Positions 8,622 through 18,857 of a stretch of DNA of 64,000 bases are shown here, piece after piece. Origin of the DNA: Corynebacterium sp. p3-SID1145 (GTDB taxonomy: Bacteria > Actinomycetota > Actinomycetes > Mycobacteriales > Mycobacteriaceae); NCBI GenBank assembly GCA_025144245.1, contig JALXXC010000004.1, positions 62,001-126,000 on the forward strand, in the 5' to 3' direction. Made by a program: the position numbers and the translations under genes. Numbering within the stretch: position 1 is the first letter of the stretch; each line of letters begins with the position of its first letter. A model generated the notes under the pieces. The model ran no database searches. It was not told the origin of the DNA and saw only the letters and a program-made list of their open reading frames with translations.

Positions 8622-10382
8622 ATGTCGGACATAAGCCAGAACCAGACCCCATCCACCGAACCGAAAGCTATCCGTAGTACCCGCCGTAACTTTCTCAAAG
8701 GCGGTGCGGCCGCCATTGCAGCTTCCGCAGCTGTGACGAGTGTCGCGCCGGCATCCGCGCAGAGTTCGTGGGGCTACTTCAACAAACCAGCTCCGCTCGA
8801 GCCGTCTCCGCAGCCGCTGCCGTTTTGTCACGGTGTCGCATCGGGCGACCCTCTGCCGGACTCGGTCATCCTGTGGACTCGCGTCACCCCTGATGAGAAC
8901 GCCCGTCCGGGATCGGGTACCGGCGAGGCCACCGATGTCCGTTGGGAGGTGAGCCCGAACGAGTCCTTCGATTCGGTCGTCGCTTCCGGTACGGCTCGAA
9001 CATCCCGCTCTTCGGACCACACGTTGCACATTGACGTGAAGGGGCTCGCACCCGCGTCCGTCTACTACTACCGGTTCATTGTTGAGGGCGGCCCGCACGC
9101 CGGCGCCCACTCGCCGGTAGGCCGCACCAAGACCGCACCCGCCAATAATGCGCACGTTGAGTCTTTCAAGATTGCTAGTTTCTCCTGTGCGAACTGGGAG
9201 GCGGGTTTCTATACCCCGTACCGCGACATGGCCGAGCGAGGTCGCCGCGGTGAGCTCGATCTTGCAGTGTGCCTTGGTGATTACATCTACGAGTACGGGC
9301 AGCGCAGCAATAATAAGGCGGCGATTTCCGCTGTTCGCCTGTACCAGCCCCCGCACGAGATCCTGAACCTTGAAGACTACCGCATCCGCTATGGCCAGGC
9401 TCGAACGGACCTCGATCTCCAGGCGGCCCACGCCGCCTTGCCGTGGGTCGCTGTATGGGACGACCACGAGGTGGCCAACGACACCTACGACACCGGCGCG
9501 CAGAACCACACAGAATTCACCGAAGGTAGCTACCGCGCCCGCCGTGCTGCCGCATCTCAGGCCTACATCGAGTGGATGCCTATCCGCTCTAAGGCGCTGG
9601 GCGAGGGCGGCAAGCTCTACCGCAGCTTCACCTTCGGCGATCTCTTTGAGCTGACAATGATGGATCTGCGCACTTACCGCGACAAGGTTGGACGCATCAG
9701 TGGCGCGCTTTCGCCGAGCGCGCCACGCAGCATGCTCGGTGACGAACAGTACCAGTGGTTGGTCAACACTCTGCGGAGCTCGAAGGCTAAGTGGAACGTC
9801 TTGGGTAACTCCGTGATGTTCTCCCCGCTGGCGGTTGGCGCTCTGCGCAACGATCCGAACGTGAAGCCAGTGCTCAACGCCATGGTCGAAAACCTTGGTG
9901 ACAACGTTCAGCTTTTCGCAGACGTGGCTGAGTACGGTGTGCTTGTAAATTCGGATCAGTGGGACGGGTACTTGATGGAGCGTAAGCAGCTCACCATCGA
10001 TATGGCTGAAGCAGGTGTCACTCCATTGTTCCTGACCGGTGACATTCACTCCGAGTGGGCGCACACGGTCTATGACGGCGATAAACCGCTTGGCTGCGAA
10101 ATGGTTTGTGCTTCCATCTCCGCCACCGGTGTGGGCGACATTCTCGGCCATGCGGTCGGGCCGCACCCGACCATGAACGGTATCGCATACAACTACCTGC
10201 ATAACTCTAACCCACAACTGCGTCACGTCGACTGGGATGCTCACGGCTACTGCGTTGCAACAATCCGTCCGGACGATGTGGATATGACATGGATGCGGGC
10301 AGATAACATTGCAGATCCCCTGTCCGCTGTTCGTCCAACCGTGGTGCTGAACTGGCGCAAGGGTGTCGGTTTCACCAACTAA
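8622..10382 (+). CDS. phoD: PhoD-type alkaline phosphatase, Tat-exported
   Basis: A 586-residue PhoD-like phosphodiesterase/alkaline phosphatase. The N-terminus has a twin-arginine signal (STRRNFLKGG, hydrophobic run, ASAQ cleavage). Family marks follow: CHGVASGDPLPDSVILWTRV, then FSCANWEAGFY, the metal-binding LGDYIYEYG, WDDHEVANDTY, and TGDIHSEW near the C-terminus. Start ATG 8622 is supported by GGAG three bases upstream; a longer frame from 8448 lacks a signal. PhoD enzymes use Ca2+ and Fe3+ and release phosphate from esters outside the cell. It is divergent from the PAP2 phosphatase and ends at a strong bidirectional terminator. Confidence 0.93.
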   Translation: MSDISQNQTPSTEPKAIRSTRRNFLKGGAAAIAASAAVTSVAPASAQSSWGYFNKPAPLEPSPQPLPFCHGVASGDPLPDSVILWTRVTPDENARPGSGTGEATDVRWEVSPNESFDSVVASGTARTSRSSDHTLHIDVKGLAPASVYYYRFIVEGGPHAGAHSPVGRTKTAPANNAHVESFKIASFSCANWEAGFYTPYRDMAERGRRGELDLAVCLGDYIYEYGQRSNNKAAISAVRLYQPPHEILNLEDYRIRYGQARTDLDLQAAHAALPWVAVWDDHEVANDTYDTGAQNHTEFTEGSYRARRAAASQAYIEWMPIRSKALGEGGKLYRSFTFGDLFELTMMDLRTYRDKVGRISGALSPSAPRSMLGDEQYQWLVNTLRSSKAKWNVLGNSVMFSPLAVGALRNDPNVKPVLNAMVENLGDNVQLFADVAEYGVLVNSDQWDGYLMERKQLTIDMAEAGVTPLFLTGDIHSEWAHTVYDGDKPLGCEMVCASISATGVGDILGHAVGPHPTMNGIAYNYLHNSNPQLRHVDWDAHGYCVATIRPDDVDMTWMRADNIADPLSAVRPTVVLNWRKGVGFTN

Positions 10383-10419
10383 GCCTTTCCTGGAAAGGCG
10401 GGTCTCTGTATAACTAAAA

Positions 10420-10451
10420 AGAAAAGGCGGGTCGAGCGCCCCGCCTTTTCT
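10420..10451. terminator. Bidirectional terminator between phoD and fprA
   Basis: Perfect 12-bp stem AGAAAAGGCGGG / CCCGCCTTTTCT with an 8-base loop. The A-run and T-run on either side let it work for both convergent genes. Confidence 0.9.
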
Positions 10452-10470
10452 TGTCACCTCAAACTACGCT

Positions 10471-11853
10471 TTAGATCTGGTATTCGGGGTGAGAGGCGTT
10501 GACCATGTCGTCCCACTCGACGATCTTCTTGCGCTCGCGGCCTTCGGCCTCGCCGAGGGCGCGTTCAGCGGCGTCGAGATTGTGCCAGCCTTCCCAAGTG
10601 GTGACCTTGATGCCCTTGTCCTTGAGGTGGTCGAGGATGGCCTGGTCGTCGCGGTGTTCGGTGGGCGTGAGGGCACCGTTGCGGTAGTCGTCGAGAAGCA
10701 TGCTGGTGGTGTCCTTGGCGTCGGACTTGGTGTTGCCGATCAGGCCGACGGGGCCGCGCTTGATCCAGCCGGTGGTGTACAAGCCGGGGACGATGTCGCC
10801 GCCGAACTCGGTGAGCACGTGGCCTTCGTCGTTGGGGATGACGGCACGGTGGTCGTCGAAAGGCACGCCGTTGACGGCGTCGGAGCGGTAGCCGACGGCG
10901 CGGTAGACAGCCTGGACATCCCAGGTGGTGGTCTCGCCGGTGGCGGTCACGCCGCCGTTGCCGTCGAGCTCGGTGCGCTCAGTGACAAAGCCGGTGACCT
11001 TGCCGTCGTCGCCAATGATCTCCACGGGGGACTCGAAGAAGTGGATGAACAGCTTGTGCGGGGCGCCCTTCGGGTCGCGCATCGCGTAGCCTTCCAGGGT
11101 CTGGCACACAAGATCGACGCTTTTCGCTTCTCGACGAGCCGCCTCCGACGTCTCGTCGTAGTCGATATCTTCCGGGTCAACGATGACCTCGATGTTCTCG
11201 GAGTGGTCCAGCTCCTTCAGCTCCAGGGGGCTGAACTTGGCCTGTGCGGGGCCGCGGCGGCCGAAGACGTGGATCTCCTTCGCGGCGGAGGCGTTGAGGT
11301 TGTCGTAGACATTGTCGGGGATCTCGGTGACCTTCAACTCGTCGGCAGTCTTGGCCAGCACGCGGGCGATGTCGAGGGCGACGTTGCCGACACCCACGAT
11401 GGCGATTTTCTCCGCGGTGAGGTCCCAGTCGCGCTTGAAGTTCGGGTTGCCGTCGTAGAAACCGACGAACTCGCCCGCCCCGTGGTGGCCCTTGAGTTCA
11501 GCGCCGGGGACGTTCAGGTCACGGTCGGCGGTGGCGCCGGTGGCGAAGACGACGGCATCGTAGTACTCCTGCAGCTCCTCGACGGTGATGTCATTGCCCA
11601 CGTTTACGTTGGCCAGCAGGCGAATCTCAGGCTTATCCAGCACATTGTGCAGGGATTTGACGATGCCCTTGATGCGCGGGTGGTCCGGGGCCACGCCGTA
11701 GCGGATCAGGCCGAAGGGGGCGGGCATGCGCTCGAAGAGGTCGACATGCACGTCCACGTCGGACTTGATCAGAAGATCGGAGGCGTAGATGCCGGCGGGG
11801 CCGGAGCCGACGACGGCGACGCGGAGGGTGTTGTCGGAAGTAGGAGTAGTCAT
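10471..11853 (-). CDS. fprA: Ferredoxin/flavodoxin-NADP+ reductase FprA
   Basis: A 460-residue adrenodoxin-reductase-type flavoenzyme that moves electrons between NADPH and ferredoxin. FAD site VVGSGPAGIYAS at residues 14-25; PFGLIRYGVAPDHPRIKGI follows, typical of FprA; NADPH-binding IVGVGNVALDIARVL near 150; and a C-terminal GWIKRGPVGLIGNTK that closes over FAD. Length matches the mycobacterial/corynebacterial family. ATG 11853 starts the protein. It is transcribed away from pta across a 351-base region containing short direct repeats. Confidence 0.95.
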   Translation of the reverse strand: MTTPTSDNTLRVAVVGSGPAGIYASDLLIKSDVDVHVDLFERMPAPFGLIRYGVAPDHPRIKGIVKSLHNVLDKPEIRLLANVNVGNDITVEELQEYYDAVVFATGATADRDLNVPGAELKGHHGAGEFVGFYDGNPNFKRDWDLTAEKIAIVGVGNVALDIARVLAKTADELKVTEIPDNVYDNLNASAAKEIHVFGRRGPAQAKFSPLELKELDHSENIEVIVDPEDIDYDETSEAARREAKSVDLVCQTLEGYAMRDPKGAPHKLFIHFFESPVEIIGDDGKVTGFVTERTELDGNGGVTATGETTTWDVQAVYRAVGYRSDAVNGVPFDDHRAVIPNDEGHVLTEFGGDIVPGLYTTGWIKRGPVGLIGNTKSDAKDTTSMLLDDYRNGALTPTEHRDDQAILDHLKDKGIKVTTWEGWHNLDAAERALGEAEGRERKKIVEWDDMVNASHPEYQI

Positions 11854-12204
11854 AGAGGTCGAATTCGTCCTTTGCGGTGTCTCTCGCAGTTGTTGTCGCG
11901 TTGTCTTGTTGTCCAGCTGACAGTTGCATAGCTGTATTCCTGCATAGCTGTCGAGCTGTTATTTGCATGGACAGTATAGAGCATCGGACAAACAATTATA
12001 GACCGCTCGGTTCTTTTGATTCGGACCGCTTAGTTTGGGCTTTTGTTAGGGGCGGGGTGTGCTCAACGCCACCTGCAGGTGCCCAGGGCGGTGGGTACAG
12101 TGGAAAAGAGCTGGATAGAGCGCGCAGGGAAGCGCGTCAATCCACTGCGCAAAACTGCGAAACCGCACATTACCAGAGCGAATAGCTCGGAAAGGTTGCT
12201 CCAT
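11854..12204. other. Divergent fprA/pta control region
   Basis: No gene. It contains an exact direct repeat of TGCATAGCTGT at 11925-11935 and 11941-11951 (16-base period), with further GCTGT/GACAG-like echoes around it, close to the fprA start. In C. glutamicum the pta-ackA operon is controlled by carbon-source regulators (RamA/RamB); I could not confirm their sites by eye. Confidence 0.45.
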
Positions 12205-13596
12205 ATGGCTGAAAACAGGTCCGTTCTGATCACCGCGCTTGGTCGCGCGCTCGAGGGTGGTGCTGGCGCAGGCGGCGTGGATGTCGACGCGCTGGCTGCC
12301 GAGAAGAACCTGACCGTCGTGCGCTTGACCGAGCAGGAGAGGGACCTCTCCGCGATCGTCTCAGCAGATCTGCTCGCCGACGGCGGCAGCCTGATTGTGG
12401 GTACCGGCGAGTACACCTTCGACGCTGAGGTCGCCGCGGCGCTGGGCGTGCCGGTGCTGATGCTCACCGCCGAGGGCCAGGCAGACAGCCCGGCCGCAGA
12501 ACTGGCTCTTGCCCGGGTGGGGGAGCTGGGGGTGGAAGCACGGGGCGTCGATAAGCTCGATGCTTCCGCGCTCGACGCTGCACTGGGCACCGACGCGCGC
12601 CAGGTGATGTCCCCGGCCGTGTTCGAGAACTGGCTGATCACCCGCGCTAAGGAGAAGCGCGCGCACATCGTTCTGCCGGAGGGCGAAGACGACCGCATTC
12701 TCGAGGCGGCGCACCACCTGCTCAAGCAGGACGTGGCGGACCTGACGATCCTCGGCGTCAGCGACGATATTTCGCGCCGCGCCGACGACAAGGGCTGGAA
12801 TCTCTCCGGTGCGAACATCATCGACCACCTGAACTCCGATCTGTTGGACGAGTTCGCGGAGGACTTCGCCGAGCTGCGCAAGAAGAAGGGCGTGACCGTC
12901 GAGGAAGCCCGCGAGACGATGAAGGACATCTCCTACTTCGCCACCATGATGGTGCACAAGGGCCTGGCCGACGGCATGGTCTCCGGTGCCGCGCACACCA
13001 CCGCGCACACCATCAAGCCGTCCTTCCAGATCATCAAGACCGCCCCGGGCGCATCTGTCGTGTCCTCGGTCTTCCTCATGGTCATGCGCGACCGCCTGTG
13101 GGCGTTCGGCGACTGCGCGGTGAACCCGAACCCGACCGCCGAGCAGATCGGTGAGATCGCCGCCGTTTCCGCCAAGACTGCTGCCCAGTTCGGCATCGAC
13201 CCGAAGGTGGCCATCCTGTCCTACTCCACCGGCACCTCCGGGTCCGGTCCGGACATCGACCGCGCCGTCGAGGCGACCGCCAAGGCCAAGGAGCTCGCGC
13301 CGGACACCGCCATCGACGGTCCGCTGCAGTTCGACGCGGCGGCTGACCCGGGCGTGGGCAAGAAGAAGGCCCCGGATTCCCCGGTCGCTGGCCAGGCGAA
13401 CGTGTTCATCTTCCCGGACCTCGAGGCCGGCAACGCCGGCTACAAGATCGCGCAGCGGACCGGCGGCGCGCTCGCCATCGGCCCTGTCCTCCAGGGCCTG
13501 AACAAGCCGGTCAACGACCTGTCCCGCGGCGCGACCGTCCCCGACATCGTCAACACCGTCGCAATCACTGCTATCCAGGCGCAAGGAGCTAAGTAA
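12205..13596 (+). CDS. pta: Phosphate acetyltransferase
   Basis: A 463-residue phosphotransacetylase converting acetyl-CoA and phosphate to acetyl phosphate, reversible, for acetate activation or overflow. The N-terminal ~140 residues are a DRTGG/BioD-like domain; the catalytic part begins near [25 protein letters not shown] and contains [37 protein letters not shown] and ending blocks [21 protein letters not shown] and [20 protein letters not shown] 12205 follows GAAAGG; the longer frame from 12043 has no support. Its stop codon shares a base with the ackA start (TAATG), so the two are translationally coupled. Confidence 0.96.
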   Translation: MAENRSVLITALGRALEGGAGAGGVDVDALAAEKNLTVVRLTEQERDLSAIVSADLLADGGSLIVGTGEYTFDAEVAAALGVPVLMLTAEGQADSPAAELALARVGELGVEARGVDKLDASALDAALGTDARQVMSPAVFENWLITRAKEKRAHIVLPEGEDDRILEAAHHLLKQDVADLTILGVSDDISRRADDKGWNLSGANIIDHLNSDLLDEFAEDFAELRKKKGVTVEEARETMKDISYFATMMVHKGLADGMVSGAAHTTAHTIKPSFQIIKTAPGASVVSSVFLMVMRDRLWAFGDCAVNPNPTAEQIGEIAAVSAKTAAQFGIDPKVAILSYSTGTSGSGPDIDRAVEATAKAKELAPDTAIDGPLQFDAAADPGVGKKKAPDSPVAGQANVFIFPDLEAGNAGYKIAQRTGGALAIGPVLQGLNKPVNDLSRGATVPDIVNTVAITAIQAQGAK

Positions 13597-14795
13597 TGGC
13601 CTACGCACTCGTCCTCAACTCCGGTTCCTCCTCGATCAAATTCCAGATCGTGGACCCCACCGCGTCCGCATCCGACCAGCCGTTCGTCACGGGCCTGGTG
13701 GAGCGCATCGGTGAGCCGAACGGCCGCATTTCCATCCAGATTGAGGGCCGCCACGTCGAGTCCAACATGCCGATCCGCGACCACCGCGGCGGCCTGATGC
13801 TTGCCATCGCCATGCTCGACGCCAACGGCGCCGGCCCGACCCAGGTGGACATCATCGCCTGCGGCCACCGCGTCGTCCACGGCGGTCAGACGTTCAGCGC
13901 GCCCGTGCTCGTCAACGACGAGGTTGTCGAGCAGATCCGCGAGCTCGTGCCGCTCGCACCCCTGCACAACACCGCTAACGTCGACGGCATCGAGGTCGCC
14001 CGCGACCTGCTGCCGGACGTGCCGCACGTCGCCGTGTTCGATACCGCTTTCTTCACTGACCTGCCGGCGTACTCCGCGAACTATGCGCTCAACGCCGCCG
14101 TGGCCAAGGAGCACAATATCCGTCGCTACGGCGCGCACGGCACCTCCCACGAGTTCATTGCCCTTGAGGTGGCGGACTTTTTGGGTCAGCCGATCGAGGA
14201 CCTCAACCAGATCGTCATGCACATCGGCAACGGTGCCTCTGCCTCCGCGATCCGCGGCGGCCACCCGATCGACACCTCGATGGGGCTCACCCCGCTCGAG
14301 GGCCTGGTCATGGGTACCCGCTCCGGTGACATTGACCCGGGTGTGATCTTCCACCTGGCCCGCAACGCGGACATGAACATCGATGAGATCGACGACCTGC
14401 TCAACCGTCGCTCCGGTGTGAAAGGCCTGTCCGGCGTGAACGATTTCCGCGTGCTGCACGACAAGATGGACGAGGGCGACGAGAACGCCAAGCTGGCCTA
14501 CGACGTCTACATTCACCGTCTCCGCCGCTACATCGGTGCCTACATGATCACCCTGGGCCGCGTGGACACCATCACGTTCACCGCCGGTGTGGGCGAAAAC
14601 GACCACACCGTGCGCACCAACTCCCTGGCTGATCTGGAGAACTACGGCATCAAGATCGACGAGGAGAAGAACCAGAACGGCTCCGGCCCGCGCATCATCT
14701 CCACCGACGACTCCACCGTCAAGGTTCTCGTCGTGCCGACGAACGAGGAGCTCGCCATCGCGCAGAAGTCCGCCGCGATCGCTGAGTCGCTCTAA
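13596..14795 (+). CDS. ackA: Acetate kinase
   Basis: A 399-residue acetokinase that makes ATP from acetyl phosphate or the reverse. Hallmarks: [11 protein letters not shown] at the N-terminus, [51 protein letters not shown] and FTAGVGEN. Full length for the family. It is the second gene of the pta-ackA operon and is followed by a terminator at 14895-14921. Confidence 0.97.
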   Translation: MAYALVLNSGSSSIKFQIVDPTASASDQPFVTGLVERIGEPNGRISIQIEGRHVESNMPIRDHRGGLMLAIAMLDANGAGPTQVDIIACGHRVVHGGQTFSAPVLVNDEVVEQIRELVPLAPLHNTANVDGIEVARDLLPDVPHVAVFDTAFFTDLPAYSANYALNAAVAKEHNIRRYGAHGTSHEFIALEVADFLGQPIEDLNQIVMHIGNGASASAIRGGHPIDTSMGLTPLEGLVMGTRSGDIDPGVIFHLARNADMNIDEIDDLLNRRSGVKGLSGVNDFRVLHDKMDEGDENAKLAYDVYIHRLRRYIGAYMITLGRVDTITFTAGVGENDHTVRTNSLADLENYGIKIDEEKNQNGSGPRIISTDDSTVKVLVVPTNEELAIAQKSAAIAESL

Positions 14796-14894
14796 ACGCC
14801 TCCTCCCCCCTTCCTCCGGTACCCGGCACCCCGCGGACGCGGATACCGCGCGCTGCGGGTTCCAGGGTCTCTGCGGCTCAGCTGCGCTCGATAG

Positions 14895-14924
14895 CCCGGT
14901 TCCAGCACTGCTGGGGCCGGGTTT
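14895..14924 (+). terminator. Terminator after ackA
   Basis: Two-part stem CCCGG-TT-CCAGC / GCTGG-GG-CCGGG at 14895-14921 with a 3-base loop and TTT after it. It lies between the convergent ackA and pknG genes. Confidence 0.7.
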
Positions 14925-14957
14925 CGCGTCTCCGCCGTTGAGCCGCACTCGCAGCTA

Positions 14958-17825
14958 CTAGAACCAGGTCGCCGGGCGCACCTTATTTGCCGTGTCCACC
15001 AGCGCGTAGCGGTGGCGGGCGAAGGGCGCCCGGCGTGCCAGTTCCCGCAGGGTGATTGCCAGGCCGCGGCGCAGATCCTTGATGGTGAAGGGGTAGTCAA
15101 ACAACTGGGTCTTCGCCGTCGCGGCGCTGGCACCAGAGTCCCGGAGGAACGTTAGGGCGGCGCGTAGCACGGCCACCTTGATCTGCAGCAGGCGCGGCTC
15201 GTTGGTGGGGATCTCCTCCAGCCGCCGGGCGGCGCGGCGGATGCGGGATTCCGTGAGCTCGTCGCTGACCAGGTAGAGGATCGTGGTCAACTTGGCCATG
15301 CGGTGGTAGCGGGACTGCTGCGGAACCTTGTCCAGCGCCGCCACCGCCATTTCCACTTCGCCTTCGTACATGAGTTGGCGGGCCAGGCCGAACGCCGAGG
15401 ACACCGTGGTCGGATTCGCCGCCCACACCATGCCGTAGAGGCGCATCGCGTTCAGTCGCAGCGTCGACGGGCGGTCCGTCACGTGCGACCACGTCGGCGA
15501 AATTACGCCTGCTTTTTGCTGGGCGGTGAAGTACGAGTTGGGAAGTTCGCCCAGGTCGGTGCGGATGGAGGCGAGGTGGCGGGCGAGGGTGTCGTCGATA
15601 AGCTTCTGCTGCTGCAGGCCCGACTGCTGGAGGAGCAGCTCATCCACCGCGGCGAGCGCGAGCTTCGGTGCGGCTTCGCCCGGCACGATGTCCAGCACCT
15701 CGGAGAAGTCGCGCTGCGCGGCGGCAAAGTCACCGTGGATGAGCTCGGTGAGGCCCCAGTACCAGTGGTAGCGCCAATCCTGTTTCAGTGGCCCGTCGAG
15801 TTTGCTCAGCCAGTGCTGCGCCTGAGAGGTCAGGCCCAAGTCGAGCATCGCGCGCGCCACTGCGAACGGGATTTCCGCGGAGTGGGCGTACTCGGTGGAT
15901 TGGAAGGCCTGGCGCAGCGTCTCCAGCGTTTCCTGGGGCTCCGCGTATGAGGTGCCGGACAGCAGGCCCGCGCCGACGTCGGAGCGGTCGATCAAGGGAG
16001 TGGGCAGGGCGGAGAGCACCTCGGAGGGGGTGATTTCGACGGTGCGGTCGACGCCGTCGATAAGCTGATCCGTGCGGAAGACTAGGTGCTTCGTGCCGAA
16101 TGTAGTGCGCTGCGGCGAGAACAGTGAATGCTGCGCCGGGTGGTTGATGCCGTCGCGCAACGCGATGATTTCGCGCAGCACCCCGAGCAGCTGCACCTCG
16201 AGCTCCTCCACACTTTGGAAACGCTTCCGTGGGTCCGGGTGGCAGCAGCGCGCGAGCAGGCGGTACAGGGAGATGTAGCGGCGCAGCGTCGGCGATTCGG
16301 TGGGCGTGGGCAGCCCGTGCGTGTAAGCTCCGCCCTCCTTCGGCAGCTCGAGGATGAGCGCGGCGAGAGTACGGCCAACCGTGTAGATGTCGCTGGCGAT
16401 GCTGGGGCCTTCCCGCGCCACCTCCGGTGCCTGGTAGCCCTTGGTTCCGTAGATGAACCCGTACGCCCCGATGCCGCTGACCGCGCCCAGATCGATGAGC
16501 TTGACCTGGTCTTCCGCGACAATGATGTTGTCCGGTTTGAGGTCGTTGTACACCACGCCGCGGCTGTGCAGGTAGCCCAGCGCCGGCAGCACCTCCAGGA
16601 TGTAGGCGATCGCCTGGTCGATGGGGAGAAGGTGCGTTTCCTGCGCATTCTTGCGCTCGCGTAACGACGGCCCGCCCACGAACTCCATCACAATGAATCC
16701 CCCGTCAACCCTGGGGTCGTCGATGAAGTTGAAGATCTTCACGATGCCGGGGTGAGTGATATCCGCCAGGAATTCCCGCTCCGCCGCCGCGGCCGCCGCC
16801 TCGTCCTTGCTCTTCTCCGACTGCATGCCTTTGAGCACCACCACGCGCCCCGCCACGTGGTGGTCCTGCGCCAGGTAGATCCAGCCCATTCCGCCGTGGG
16901 CGATCACGCCCTGAATCTGGTACTGGCCAGCGACGATATCGCCCTTTTGCAGTTGGGGCTCCGGGATCTTCTTGTGTACGACCGCATTCGTCGGATCCTT
17001 GATGGCCTCCTTCGGCTCCACCGGGTCGACCCATGGAAGCTCCACCATGCCGTCGGCGACGAAGCGTGTCGCGCGCTTGGCGCCGCGCAGCTCACGGAAC
17101 GTGTCCAGCGCCTGCCTGCGTGCTCGATCGCTCGTGCTCGCCTGCGCCCGGGCCAGAGCCTCCTGCTGCGCCCGCTTGTACGCTTCTTCTTCCGCGTGGG
17201 CAGCCTGGGCCCGCTGCACCTGTCCCGCGCGCAGCTCGCCCAAGTCTTTCAGCAGTCCGGCGTATTCGCCCGCGCTGCCGTACAGGTCCGCCTCGTCCGG
17301 GTGCGGGACGTGCGTGCTGTCCGTGGTCTCGTCGTCCTCGTCCGCGAACGGGTCGAATGCCACCGCCTCCGTGGCCATCGGTGCCTCTGGGGCGGCGTGC
17401 TCTCCGTTCCCGGCGGCCTCTCCGTTCCGGGGGTCTTCCTCGTGCTCATCGTTCTCGTCGTCCTCATCGGCGAACGGGTCGAATGCCACCGCCTGCGTCG
17501 CCTGCGGCGCTTCTTCCGGGGCGGACTCCACGGTGCCTTCTGCGGTCCCCGGTGCCTCAGGCTGGGGCGGCCGCGCGTGGTGGGTCACTTGGTCGATGTC
17601 GCCGTGGTCGTACCAGGACAGCCAGTCATCCTCCTCGCTACTGCCGCTGTTCCTGGCGCCGTCTTCGGTGCTGGACTCAGTGCCGTCTTCGGTGCCGGCA
17701 AGGTCCGCGAAGGGGTCGAAAGCGACCGCCTGGGTGGGCGCGGGGCCGGTGTCGGGGCTCGTGTTGGCGTTCGCGCCGGCGGCCGTGTTTGCGTCTGCGT
17801 CTCTGGCTGTGTCCTTTTCAGTCAC
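14958..17825 (-). CDS. pknG: Serine/threonine protein kinase PknG
   Basis: A 955-residue soluble kinase that phosphorylates the FHA protein OdhI/GarA and so relieves inhibition of 2-oxoglutarate dehydrogenase. Order of parts: disordered acidic N-terminus (1-~200) with three copies of T[Q/E]AVAFDPFAD at Thr31, Thr110 and Thr152; kinase domain from about 293 (VAGQYQIQGVIAHGGMG, catalytic YNDLKPDNII near 425, DLGAV in place of DFG); then a TPR-like C-terminus. No CxxC rubredoxin motif, which as far as I recall is also the case for C. glutamicum PknG. The N-terminus makes it longer than usual relatives. It follows glnH by 3 bases in the glnX-glnH-pknG operon. Confidence 0.95.
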   Translation of the reverse strand: MTEKDTARDADANTAAGANANTSPDTGPAPTQAVAFDPFADLAGTEDGTESSTEDGARNSGSSEEDDWLSWYDHGDIDQVTHHARPPQPEAPGTAEGTVESAPEEAPQATQAVAFDPFADEDDENDEHEEDPRNGEAAGNGEHAAPEAPMATEAVAFDPFADEDDETTDSTHVPHPDEADLYGSAGEYAGLLKDLGELRAGQVQRAQAAHAEEEAYKRAQQEALARAQASTSDRARRQALDTFRELRGAKRATRFVADGMVELPWVDPVEPKEAIKDPTNAVVHKKIPEPQLQKGDIVAGQYQIQGVIAHGGMGWIYLAQDHHVAGRVVVLKGMQSEKSKDEAAAAAAEREFLADITHPGIVKIFNFIDDPRVDGGFIVMEFVGGPSLRERKNAQETHLLPIDQAIAYILEVLPALGYLHSRGVVYNDLKPDNIIVAEDQVKLIDLGAVSGIGAYGFIYGTKGYQAPEVAREGPSIASDIYTVGRTLAALILELPKEGGAYTHGLPTPTESPTLRRYISLYRLLARCCHPDPRKRFQSVEELEVQLLGVLREIIALRDGINHPAQHSLFSPQRTTFGTKHLVFRTDQLIDGVDRTVEITPSEVLSALPTPLIDRSDVGAGLLSGTSYAEPQETLETLRQAFQSTEYAHSAEIPFAVARAMLDLGLTSQAQHWLSKLDGPLKQDWRYHWYWGLTELIHGDFAAAQRDFSEVLDIVPGEAAPKLALAAVDELLLQQSGLQQQKLIDDTLARHLASIRTDLGELPNSYFTAQQKAGVISPTWSHVTDRPSTLRLNAMRLYGMVWAANPTTVSSAFGLARQLMYEGEVEMAVAALDKVPQQSRYHRMAKLTTILYLVSDELTESRIRRAARRLEEIPTNEPRLLQIKVAVLRAALTFLRDSGASAATAKTQLFDYPFTIKDLRRGLAITLRELARRAPFARHRYALVDTANKVRPATWF

Positions 17826-17828
17826 GGC

Positions 17829-18857
17829 TTATTCTCCTTCCGCGGCGGGCGCCTCCGCGGCGGGGGCGTCGGGACGGTACTTGGGTGCGGGGGCGGAGCG
17901 TGGGGCGATGTGCGGGCTCAGCCAGCGGTTGAACATGGAATCCCACGTGCCGTCGCGGCGGATGCGCTCCAGGGTGGAATTGATCTGGCGTGTCAGGCCG
18001 TCATTCCCCTTCGGGATGCCCACTGAGTACTGCTGATTCGCCACTGCCTCCCCGGTGACAGTAGTCAACGGGTCTTGGGCGGCGGCGCCGGCGAGAATGG
18101 CCTCGTCGCCGAGCAAGGCGCCGGTCTGGAACTGCTGCAGGGCCATCAGGCAGTCTGCCCAGCTGCGGGTGCGCAGGATTTCCTGGTCGGGGAAGGTGCG
18201 GCGGGCCATGTCCAGCACATTGGAGCCGTCGGTGACGCAGATGCGCTCGTCGGTGATATCGGATGTGGACTCGATCCCCGACGCGGTGGGGACCAGCATC
18301 CGCACACTGGAATCGAGGTAGGGGACAGAGAAATCGATCGCGTCGTAGCGTTTCTTGGTGATCGACATGGTGCGCACCACAATGTCCACCTGGCCCGACA
18401 CGATGGCCTCGGTGCGCATGGTGGAATCGATGAAGCGGAAATCCACCCGGTCCGGGTCCCCGAAAATATCCTTGGAGATCTCGCGGGCGAGGTCGATCTC
18501 GAAGCCCTTGAGCTCGCCGGTGGCGTTGTCGCGGAAACTAAGGAGGTACTGGGACTGGTCCACGCCGATGATGATGCGTCCGCGGTGGTAGATCTCCGGG
18601 ATGCGCTCCTCCGGTTTCATATCGTCCGGGCGCACGGAACCGGGCCAGTCGAAGTCCGCGGCTGGCTCCGCGGGCTCCGCGCCAGGCTCGTCGAGCTGTG
18701 CGCCGGGCGGGAGGAGATCGTCGTGGATGACTCGGTCGCTCTCCGGCAACTGCGGCGGGGGAGGGGCCGGGGCGCAGGCGGATAAGGGGGCGGCGGCCGT
18801 GAGGAGGGCGGCCAGGAGGAAGGGGCGGCGGTGACGTCGATAAGCGGTGCGTGCCAT
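17829..18857 (-). CDS. glnH: Glutamate/glutamine-type solute-binding lipoprotein GlnH
   Basis: A 342-residue periplasmic-binding-protein-like lipoprotein. Basic start, hydrophobic stretch and lipobox LSAC put the lipidated Cys at residue 28. The SBP type 3 fold follows (IIGVDQSQYLLSFRD, GFEIDLAREISKDIFG, DIVVRTMSITKKRYDAIDFSVPY, VGIPKGNDGL). In this operon GlnH senses amino acids outside the membrane and signals through GlnX to PknG rather than feeding a transporter; no permease or ATPase is adjacent. ATG 18857 overlaps the glnX stop by one base, and I prefer it to the GTG one codon earlier. Confidence 0.93.
   Translation of the reverse strand: MARTAYRRHRRPFLLAALLTAAAPLSACAPAPPPPQLPESDRVIHDDLLPPGAQLDEPGAEPAEPAADFDWPGSVRPDDMKPEERIPEIYHRGRIIIGVDQSQYLLSFRDNATGELKGFEIDLAREISKDIFGDPDRVDFRFIDSTMRTEAIVSGQVDIVVRTMSITKKRYDAIDFSVPYLDSSVRMLVPTASGIESTSDITDERICVTDGSNVLDMARRTFPDQEILRTRSWADCLMALQQFQTGALLGDEAILAGAAAQDPLTTVTGEAVANQQYSVGIPKGNDGLTRQINSTLERIRRDGTWDSMFNRWLSPHIAPRSAPAPKYRPDAPAAEAPAAEGE

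Noticed and set aside
8571..10457. 628-codon minus-strand frame opposite phoD
   Set aside because: Shadow of phoD; its product has no recognisable domain and crosses the terminator.
12361..14948. Long minus-strand frames opposite pta and ackA
   Set aside because: They are the mirror of GC-rich codon bias; the plus-strand genes are certain and the minus frames show no family features.
14958..17825. Missing rubredoxin motif in PknG as an anomaly
   Set aside because: As I recall, corynebacterial PknG lacks this domain in general, so it is not peculiar here.
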